From Bacillota bacterium (GTDB lineage: Bacteria > Vulcanimicrobiota > JAJTBE01), in assembly GCA_021287065.1 (NCBI GenBank), contig JAJTBE010000125.1, forward strand, positions 26,609 through 90,608: a stretch of 64,000 nucleotides of DNA. The letters run 5' to 3'. The notes under the pieces are model-generated. The model saw only the letters and a list, made by a program, of their open reading frames with translations. It was not told where the DNA came from and searched no databases. The translations under genes were made by a program, and so were the position numbers. Shown one piece after another: positions 58,080 through 64,000 of the stretch (position 1 is its first letter; each line of letters begins with the position of its first letter).

Positions 58080-59336
58080 TTGTACCTTTTAGCATTAGCT
58101 GATAACAGCGGAGATTTATATGGAGAACCGGGAGTGGCCGCCCTTGGCAGATCCGGAAAAGATATGGTGCCCATAAGTGAAGAGGACTGGGTTCTTATGC
58201 CTTATGGTTCTACGGTTTCCCTGCTTGTTGACAGGGTAGCTCTCGGACGGGATAGTAAGAAAAAATCAATAACTGTAAAGAGTATTGAAGGAGATACGGT
58301 ATATCCGGCCGCTGCAGTTTTGCCTCCGGGATACACAAGAACTTATCTGCCTGCCTATGAAACAAAGAAAAAAGCAAGAGATTTGCCCTTCTTTGCATAC
58401 ACTGCCATTTCAATTTCAGACGAACAGATATATTGTGCTGCAGTGAGAACTCATGATGATTTCAGATGGGATCCGGTTCAGTATAGCAGCCTTGATCTTC
58501 CGGGAAAGATTAAGAGAAAACTTAAGACTTTCAAAAATAACAGGCTTTACAAGCACCTTTCCCAGTGCTCAACTGAATATAGCTGCTTTACCGCGCAGAA
58601 TATATTCTATGAAAGATGGGAAGGCGGCATTCCCACAAGCCCGGGTTGTAATGCCAATTGCGGCGGTTGTATTTCAGAAAGCAGACTGGATAAGGTTCCT
58701 TCTCCTCAGACAAGGATTCCTTTTATTCCCACTGTTGATGAAATAACTGAAGTTGCCGTCAATCATCTCAAATCAGACGAAGCTATAATAAGTTTCGGTC
58801 AGGGCTGCGAAGGAGAACCCCTTATGCAGGGCAAGCTCATCGCAGATTCTATTCAGAAGATTAGAAGCAAAACCGATCTTGGCACAATTAACATCAATTC
58901 GAACGGAAGCCTTCCGGAGATGATGGGTAAACTGATTGATGCAGGTCTGGACAGTGCCAGAATCAGTCTGAACAGTGCTATTCCCGACAGATATGAAAAA
59001 TATTTCAAGCCTTCGGGTTATACATTCCAGCAGGTTCTTGAAACCATAAAAAGACTGAAAGATGCAGGCAAATTTGTGTCTGTCAATTATCTTTTCCTTC
59101 CCGGCGTCAACGATAAGGAAGATGAAAAGACTGCTTTCTTCAGACTTCTTGAGGAATATTCCATAGATATGATACAATTCCGCAATCTCAATATCGATCC
59201 GGACTATTATTTCCGCTTTATGCCGGCTCCGGCGGGCAGAACCGCAGGCGTCAGGAAATATATCGAAGAGATTCGTGAGAAATTCCCGCAGGTGGTTATA
59301 GGTAATTTTTCCATTCCGGTTATTAAAAACAGATAG
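58080..59336 (+). CDS. Radical SAM protein with extended N-terminal domain
   Basis: The 418-residue product starts at TTG 58080 behind GGAGG. An N-terminal domain of about 180 residues is unrelated to anything I can name. The radical SAM motif is C190-x3-C194-x2-C197 (PGCNANCGGC), followed by the barrel with FGQGCEGEP, INSNGSLPEMM and RISLNSAIPDRY. No second cysteine cluster of the SPASM type is visible at the C-terminus. The likely role is RNA, peptide or cofactor modification; relatives are usually annotated only as radical SAM. It is probably expressed with the CAP protein upstream. Confidence 0.85.
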   Translation: MYLLALADNSGDLYGEPGVAALGRSGKDMVPISEEDWVLMPYGSTVSLLVDRVALGRDSKKKSITVKSIEGDTVYPAAAVLPPGYTRTYLPAYETKKKARDLPFFAYTAISISDEQIYCAAVRTHDDFRWDPVQYSSLDLPGKIKRKLKTFKNNRLYKHLSQCSTEYSCFTAQNIFYERWEGGIPTSPGCNANCGGCISESRLDKVPSPQTRIPFIPTVDEITEVAVNHLKSDEAIISFGQGCEGEPLMQGKLIADSIQKIRSKTDLGTININSNGSLPEMMGKLIDAGLDSARISLNSAIPDRYEKYFKPSGYTFQQVLETIKRLKDAGKFVSVNYLFLPGVNDKEDEKTAFFRLLEEYSIDMIQFRNLNIDPDYYFRFMPAPAGRTAGVRKYIEEIREKFPQVVIGNFSIPVIKNR

Positions 59337-59392
59337 CGTTTTTTACAAAAATGTTAACATCCGGAAACCTTATTGTATATGGGTTTTTGATG

Positions 59393-59401
59393 TGTTATAA
59401 T
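59393..59401 (+). promoter_or_regulatory. Extended -10 promoter of the M48 protease gene
   Basis: TGTTATAAT followed by G lies 33 bases before the ATG, and TGTTAACAT lies at 59352-59360. Both elements recur upstream of the EEP-fold gene at 26034, which suggests common control. Confidence 0.6.
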
Positions 59402-59434
59402 GACCACAGTTGAAACAACGGGGAGGTTAGATAA

Positions 59435-60361
59435 ATGGACTCAATAAATACCAGAATGACTGCCGGTTTCACCCCCGGTATTAAAGGAAATGTCAGAACG
59501 CCTGAAAAGACTGAAACTCAGGCCGCACCAGGGGACAGTTTTATCCAGTCATCTAAGATGGATGTTATTTCTAAGCCGGTTATAAAAGAGAGCACAGGAC
59601 AGAAAGAAATGTTCGGTCTTATGGGAGCTCTTGATCCCGCACTCGCAGGCGCTGTTTCTGCCGGAGCGGAAGGCTCACCGGTATTTAAATCCCTGGCAGG
59701 TAGTCTGGCAAAATATCTTATCAGCACAGAAGATGAGATTAAACTGGGTCAGATGATGACCAAACAGGTTGAAAGCGAAATGTCGGTATCACACGACCCG
59801 GCGCTTAATGCCAGAGTCCAGAATCTCGGCGCAAAAATCGCCGCCAATGCTTCCCGTCAGGATGTTCCTTTCACATTTAAAGTGATCGACGACGAAACAA
59901 TCAATGCATTTGCATGTCCCGGCGGAGCCATCTATGTCCATAAAGGACTTCTCGAAAGATTCCCTGATGATAAACATCTCGCATTCATCATCGGGCACGA
60001 AGTGGGCCATGTGGAGCACAGAGATTCTATTGACGCACTTGGAGTAAATTTTGTGTTGCAGATAATCCAGACAGCTCTCGGCAAGATTCCCGGCAAGCTT
60101 GACGATCTTCTTGCAGGTGCAGCAGGCAAAATATACAGCAGCCAGCTTAGCCAGAAAGCAGAATTCAAAGCTGACCAGCGGGGAGCAGATCACATGTCAA
60201 AACTCGGAATCAATCCCAAATTCGGAGCGGAAGCTCTCAGAGGCCTTGAAAGCGGCAACAACGGCGCCAAACCTTCAGTCCTCGATAAATTGATCGCAAG
60301 CCATCCTCCCACAGAGGAAAGAGCACGCAGAATAGATGAATATGCAGCAGGCTGGAGATAA
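59435..60361 (+). CDS. M48-family zinc metalloprotease
   Basis: The 308-residue protein has the HEVGH zinc motif (188-192) and the third ligand E243 in KAEFKADQRGADHM. It lacks the membrane helices of HtpX; with its soluble layout it is like the BepA/LoiP class, except that no signal peptide is visible. Residues about 1-95 are polar and probably disordered and include GDSF at 33-36, as in the EEP-fold protein. The gene has GGGAGG upstream and its own extended -10 promoter. It may act on exported or envelope proteins if it is secreted by an unusual route. Confidence 0.85.
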   Translation: MDSINTRMTAGFTPGIKGNVRTPEKTETQAAPGDSFIQSSKMDVISKPVIKESTGQKEMFGLMGALDPALAGAVSAGAEGSPVFKSLAGSLAKYLISTEDEIKLGQMMTKQVESEMSVSHDPALNARVQNLGAKIAANASRQDVPFTFKVIDDETINAFACPGGAIYVHKGLLERFPDDKHLAFIIGHEVGHVEHRDSIDALGVNFVLQIIQTALGKIPGKLDDLLAGAAGKIYSSQLSQKAEFKADQRGADHMSKLGINPKFGAEALRGLESGNNGAKPSVLDKLIASHPPTEERARRIDEYAAGWR

Positions 60362-60419
60362 TAAGTAGCCTGAGGCAGACCTGGATTCAGGATTTCATAA
60401 CCGGTAAAACATAAGGTTT

Positions 60420-60455
60420 CAAAGCAATCGCATCAGCGGTTGCTTTGTTCGTTTT
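60420..60455 (+). terminator. Probable terminator after the M48 protease gene
   Basis: CAAAGCAATCGC pairs with GCGGTTGCTTTG (one wobble) around CATCA, followed by TTCGTTTT. The T-run is imperfect. Confidence 0.55.
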
Positions 60456-60470
60456 AAGGGCAAACGAAAT

Positions 60471-60485
60471 TGAAAATGATTTTCA
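60471..60485. promoter_or_regulatory. Fur-family-type operator ahead of the P-type ATPase gene
   Basis: TGAAAAT-G-ATTTTCA is a perfect 7-1-7 inverted repeat, the architecture of Fur, Zur and PerR boxes; it differs from the Bacillus Fur consensus TGATAATnATTATCA by one base per arm. It lies 28 bases before the GTG start. Confidence 0.68.
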
Positions 60486-60512
60486 CTAACATAAAATACT
60501 GGGGGTAATATT

Positions 60513-63080
60513 GTGGCGAAAGACTTTGATATCAAAAATGTACGGGGCCTTTCGGAAAATGCTGTGGCTGAAAAGCTGAAAAATGAAGGATATAATGAGC
60601 TGCCTTCATCTAAAAAACGGTCTTTTCTCAATATCGTAATTGATGTTGTGAAAGAGCCAATGTTTCTGCTTCTTGTAGCCTGCGGTTTGATTTATTTTTT
60701 ACTTGGTGAAAAACAGGAAGCGATGATGCTTCTCGGGTTTGTTTTTGTAATTATCGGCATCACCATTTACCAGGAAAGAAAAACCGAAAGAGCACTTGAG
60801 GCATTGAGAGACCTTACCAGCCCGAGAGCTTTGGTTATCAGGGATGGCGAACAAAAAAGAATCGCTGGCCGTGAAGTTGTAACAGAAGATGTAATCGTTC
60901 TTGCAGAAGGGGATCGCGTGCCCGCAGACGCCAGACTGATATGGCAGACAAATATGAATGCTGATGAGTCGCTGCTTACCGGTGAATCTGTCCCTGTCAG
61001 AAAGACTTCTACTGACAAGGCATCAGAGGTTACGAGACCCGGCGGCGATGATTTACCTTTTGTTTTTTCCGGAACCCTTGTAACAAGTGGTCAGGGTGTG
61101 GCAGTTGTGGTTTCAACAGGTGTTAACACCGAAATCGGAAAAATCGGTAAAGCCCTTCATCAGCTTGAGCCTGAGGAAACACCTCTGCAGGTGGAAACAG
61201 GCAAAATGGTGAAAAAACTCGCCATTTTCGGAGCTTCCCTCTGTCTGGCAGTAATTCTCCTCTATGGTTTTACAAGAACTACGGATCCAAAAGCCTGGCT
61301 GAATGGTTTCCTTGCAGGTATTACGCTGGCTATGGCTATGCTGCCCGAGGAATTCCCCGTAGTTCTCACAATTTTCCTCGCTCTTGGTGCGTGGAGAATC
61401 TCACAGAAAAATGTTCTCACAAGAAGAGTTCCCGCTGTTGAAACTCTCGGCTCAGCTACTGTGCTTTGTGTAGATAAGACCGGGACGCTGACACAGAACA
61501 AAATGACTGTGGCTAAATTATTTGCCGATGGTGAATTTTACGATGTTCTGAAGAGAAACCCCGAAGTGCCTCTTCCTGAGAAATTTCACGAAATTGTTGA
61601 ATACAGTATTCTTGCCAGTCAGAAAGACCCTTTCGACCCTATGGAAAAAGCTCTCAGAGCAGTAGGGGATATGAAGCTTGCAAATACTGAACATCTCCAT
61701 GACGACTGGTCGCTGATAAGGGAATATCCGCTATCTGATCATCTTCTTGCCCTTTCTCATGTATGGAAATCTCCTGATGGTTCCGATTATGAGATTGCTG
61801 CAAAAGGCGCTCCTGAAGCGATAGCAGATCTTTGTCATGTTTCAGCACAAAAAATGAGTGAAATCCGTGAACAGATAACAACACTGGCATCTGATGGATT
61901 GAGGGTTCTTGGAGTGGCAAAAGCCAAATTCAGAAAGAGCCAGCTTCCTGAAGAGCAGCATGATTTTGTTTTTGAATTTCTGGGCCTTGTAGGATTTATG
62001 GACCCCGTTCGTTCTTCTGTGCCTGATGCCATAAGGGAATGTTACGATGCAGGAATCAGGGTTATTATGATAACCGGAGATTATCCGGCAACAGCCTGCA
62101 ATATTGCAAGACAAATAGGACTTAAACCTGCTGATCAGTTTATCACCGGCGCAGAGCTTGATTCTATGACTGATGAACAGTTGAAGAGCAGAATCAGTTC
62201 TGTATGTATTTTTGCAAGAGTAGTTCCCGAGCAGAAACTCAGACTGGTTAAAGCGCTAAAAGAAATTGGGGAAGTAGTGGCGATGACCGGCGATGGAGTT
62301 AATGACGCTCCCGCCCTCAAAGCTGCCCACATTGGAATAGCGATGGGAGGCAGAGGCACTGATGTAGCTCGTGAAGCTTCTTCACTGGTTCTTGTGGATG
62401 ATGATTTTTCATCTATAGTTTCTGCGGTGCGTATGGGACGCCGGATTTTTGACAATATCAAAAAAGCTATGGCTTACATTTTTGCTATCCATGTTCCTAT
62501 TGCCGGTTTATCTCTTGTGCCGGTAGCATTAAACTGGCCTCTGATCCTTTATCCGGTGCATATAGTTTTTCTCGAACTTATTATTGACCCTGCCTGTTCG
62601 GTGGCGTTTGAAGCTGAACCTGAGGAAAAGGGGACAATGAAAAGACCTCCGAGAAATCCGTCGGAACCTCTGTTTAATGCAAAAACTCTTTTCCTGAGCA
62701 TACTTCAGGGAGTTAGCGTTATGCTTTTTGTTTTGGGTGTAAACTATGTTTCAAGAGTTGTTTTTCATAGCGACCACACCGAGCAGGATGCAAGAGCGCT
62801 TACATTTACAACTTTAATTGTTGCGAATCTTGCACTGATTATGACCAACAGATCCTGGACCGAAACCATTTTCCAGTCATTAAAAAAGCCTAATAAAGCA
62901 CTATGGGCGGTGGTGGCCGGAACATTCCTGTTTCTGATTGTTGTTCTGAACACTCCGTTTTTGCTTAATCTGTTTAAACTGGGCAGGCTCCAGCCTGTGG
63001 ATTATCTTATTTGCACCGGAGTAGGTTTCTTCAGTATCTTATGGTTTGAAGTGCTTAAATATCTGAAAGTTACAAAATAA
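60513..63080 (+). CDS. P-type cation-transporting ATPase
   Basis: The 855-residue product starts at GTG 60513. It has all P-type motifs: TGES (156-159, actuator), DKTGTLT (phosphorylated D321), KGAPE (nucleotide binding), MTGDGVNDAP, and about ten membrane helices. M4 reads MLPEEFP (277-282) where Ca2+ pumps have PEGLP, so the ion site differs; this PEEFP variant occurs in a group of bacterial cation ATPases of unsettled specificity. A soft metal-binding domain at the N-terminus is absent, unlike copper or zinc P1B pumps. The Fur-type box upstream suggests Fe2+, Mn2+ or a similar divalent ion. A strong terminator follows. Confidence 0.88.
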   Translation: MAKDFDIKNVRGLSENAVAEKLKNEGYNELPSSKKRSFLNIVIDVVKEPMFLLLVACGLIYFLLGEKQEAMMLLGFVFVIIGITIYQERKTERALEALRDLTSPRALVIRDGEQKRIAGREVVTEDVIVLAEGDRVPADARLIWQTNMNADESLLTGESVPVRKTSTDKASEVTRPGGDDLPFVFSGTLVTSGQGVAVVVSTGVNTEIGKIGKALHQLEPEETPLQVETGKMVKKLAIFGASLCLAVILLYGFTRTTDPKAWLNGFLAGITLAMAMLPEEFPVVLTIFLALGAWRISQKNVLTRRVPAVETLGSATVLCVDKTGTLTQNKMTVAKLFADGEFYDVLKRNPEVPLPEKFHEIVEYSILASQKDPFDPMEKALRAVGDMKLANTEHLHDDWSLIREYPLSDHLLALSHVWKSPDGSDYEIAAKGAPEAIADLCHVSAQKMSEIREQITTLASDGLRVLGVAKAKFRKSQLPEEQHDFVFEFLGLVGFMDPVRSSVPDAIRECYDAGIRVIMITGDYPATACNIARQIGLKPADQFITGAELDSMTDEQLKSRISSVCIFARVVPEQKLRLVKALKEIGEVVAMTGDGVNDAPALKAAHIGIAMGGRGTDVAREASSLVLVDDDFSSIVSAVRMGRRIFDNIKKAMAYIFAIHVPIAGLSLVPVALNWPLILYPVHIVFLELIIDPACSVAFEAEPEEKGTMKRPPRNPSEPLFNAKTLFLSILQGVSVMLFVLGVNYVSRVVFHSDHTEQDARALTFTTLIVANLALIMTNRSWTETIFQSLKKPNKALWAVVAGTFLFLIVVLNTPFLLNLFKLGRLQPVDYLICTGVGFFSILWFEVLKYLKVTK

Positions 63081-63174
63081 GTTCTGATACAATACCAACC
63101 CATTTGAGTTAAACCGGAGTTTCGTGGTTCTCCGGAATTGCGGATGAATACCGGTTAACACAGATGATTTTTAA

Positions 63175-63227
63175 GTGGTATCAGGTTCCGAAATACAAGC
63201 GAAACCTGATGCCGCTATTTTTTTTTT
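63175..63227 (+). terminator. Rho-independent terminator after the P-type ATPase gene
   Basis: GTGGTATCAGGTT (from 63175) pairs with AACCTGATGCCGC (63203-63215, two wobbles), followed by TATTTTTTTTTT. Confidence 0.93.
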
Positions 63228-63251
63228 CGGATGTTTTATGGAGATTGATCT

Positions 63252-64000
63252 TTATGGAAGAGGCAGGCAGATTATAAAAGTAGTGCCCTGAAACTCTCCT
63301 TTGCTTTCCACGCTAATGCTTCCACCATGTGCTGTTACTATTCTCTTTGCAATGGCAAGGCCAAAACCTGTTCCTTTTTTCTTATCAAGAGTGATTCCGG
63401 GTTTGAAAATTTTATCGAAGTTTTCTTCGCTTATCCCAATGCCGTTGTCTGTAACAGATATAACAGTGTAATTATCTTTCTTTGTTACTACCACATCTAT
63501 GATTGTCTTTTCTTTTTTGGGATCGCTGTATTTTATCGAATTTTCGAATATATTTCGTATCAACAGGTATATGGAATCCAGATCTCCCCAGATGTTTTTC
63601 TGCTGAATATCATAATTGAGTTCTGCCTTAATACCGGCATTTCTGAATTCTGTTTCTACAGAGTTCAGAATGTTTATTATTTCAATATCAATTTTACAGT
63701 CGATTGCCCTTCCTGCCCTTGAAAGCTTAAGCAGACTGTCTATAAATGAGAGCATCTTCTGATTTTGTTCCTTAATGCGGGGAATGAATTCCACCAGCAT
63801 TTCAGGCTCCTGATCAAGAAGCTCTACATATCCGTTAATTATGTTGACCGGATTTTTCAGATCATGGCTTACTCTGTATGCAAAATCATTAAGCTCCCTG
63901 TTCTTATCCAGAAGCATTTCTTCTGCTTTTTTCCGTTCGTCGATATCTCTTGCCGCAGCGTGTATTACATTGCCTGCAGGGAATGAGCGCCATTCTATCC
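63252..64000 (-). CDS. Sensor histidine kinase, N-terminus outside window
   Basis: The frame is open to the right edge, so the start is missing; about 249 residues are visible. It begins in the end of a PAS domain (DIDERKKAEEML linker) and continues with the HisKA segment FAYRVSHDLKNPVN (phospho-accepting His), then the HATPase domain with the N box NIFENSIKYSD, the G1 box VTDNGIGI and the G2 box GTGFGLAIAKRI. It is a complete catalytic core with the C-terminus ending cleanly in FIICLPLP. No response regulator is visible. Its terminal part converges on the ATPase terminator. Confidence 0.9.
   Translation of the reverse strand, partial: IEWRSFPAGNVIHAAARDIDERKKAEEMLLDKNRELNDFAYRVSHDLKNPVNIINGYVELLDQEPEMLVEFIPRIKEQNQKMLSFIDSLLKLSRAGRAIDCKIDIEIINILNSVETEFRNAGIKAELNYDIQQKNIWGDLDSIYLLIRNIFENSIKYSDPKKEKTIIDVVVTKKDNYTVISVTDNGIGISEENFDKIFKPGITLDKKKGTGFGLAIAKRIVTAHGGSISVESKGEFQGTTFIICLPLP

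Noticed and set aside
1..64000. tRNA or rRNA genes, prophage or transposase
   Set aside because: No conserved rRNA segments, tRNA TPsiC-arm patterns with matching acceptor stems, or integrase/transposase frames were seen in reading both strands.

Overview
This 64 kb window reads as one contiguous, gene-dense chromosome segment of a bacterium with moderate G+C (about 40-45% by eye). Ribosome binding sites are canonical (GGAGG/AGGAGG), TTG and GTG starts are frequent, and Rho-independent terminators are easy to see. There are no tRNA or rRNA genes, no CRISPR array, no prophage and no insertion sequence. Lipobox lipoproteins, an HydE maturase, a ferritin-like diiron protein and a molybdenum hydroxylase subunit suggest an anaerobe with a cell envelope that carries lipoproteins and surface glycans. 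The gene mix (zinc-ribbon Ser/Thr kinase, translin homologue, pseudopilin-like C-terminus on a lipoprotein) would suit an uncultured candidate-phylum bacterium such as Riflebacteria or Wallbacteria. That is a weak guess from gene content, not a placement.

Left part (1-15.2 kb): a Ser/Thr kinase with a long P/E/K tail runs off the left edge. It is followed by an endonuclease III-like TIGR02757 protein, a thioredoxin-like protein missing one redox cysteine, and a nucleoside uptake pair (BMP lipoprotein plus CNT transporter). Facing right is a five-gene unit: class III aminotransferase, SRPBCC protein, a homologue of cyanobacterial acyl-ACP reductase that keeps the active-site cysteine, a 'quinate dehydrogenase'-like protein, and GreA. 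Facing left is a nicotinamidase/nicotinate phosphoribosyltransferase operon with a clear promoter and a perfect palindromic operator over the start site, then two paralogous Cys-rich membrane proteins.

Middle (15.3-37.3 kb): a DagK-like kinase, membrane protein, TPR protein, GT4 glycosyltransferase and secreted protein lie in series. Next comes a molybdenum hydroxylase large subunit coupled to a LuxC-PaaK fusion whose expected LuxC cysteine is a serine. After that are an EEP-fold protein, a diiron protein, a GT-C glycosyltransferase, HydE, a translin-family protein, a lipoprotein, a tandem intergenic repeat of about 290 bp, an MBL-rhodanese-rhodanese protein, and a PadR regulator with three operator copies in front of a flavoprotein.

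Right part (37.3-64 kb): an eight-gene, tightly overlapping left-facing operon (49.1 to 37.3 kb) is the most striking unit. It encodes a class II aldolase, a tandem nucleotidyltransferase, a DPM-like GT2, a GT-C membrane protein fused to a uridine-kinase-like domain, two YfhO-family membrane proteins, a GDPD-like protein and a HAD phosphatase. It looks like a pathway that makes and activates a sugar or polyol unit, loads it on a lipid carrier and transfers it outside the membrane. A membrane phosphotransferase with an EptA/LtaS-like core is divergent from it. The segment ends with a membrane-embedded spermidine-synthase-like protein lacking key residues, a pseudopilin-tailed lipoprotein, a degenerate GlmU-like protein, a CAP protein, a radical SAM protein, an M48 protease, a P-type ATPase behind a Fur-type palindrome, and a histidine kinase cut by the right edge.
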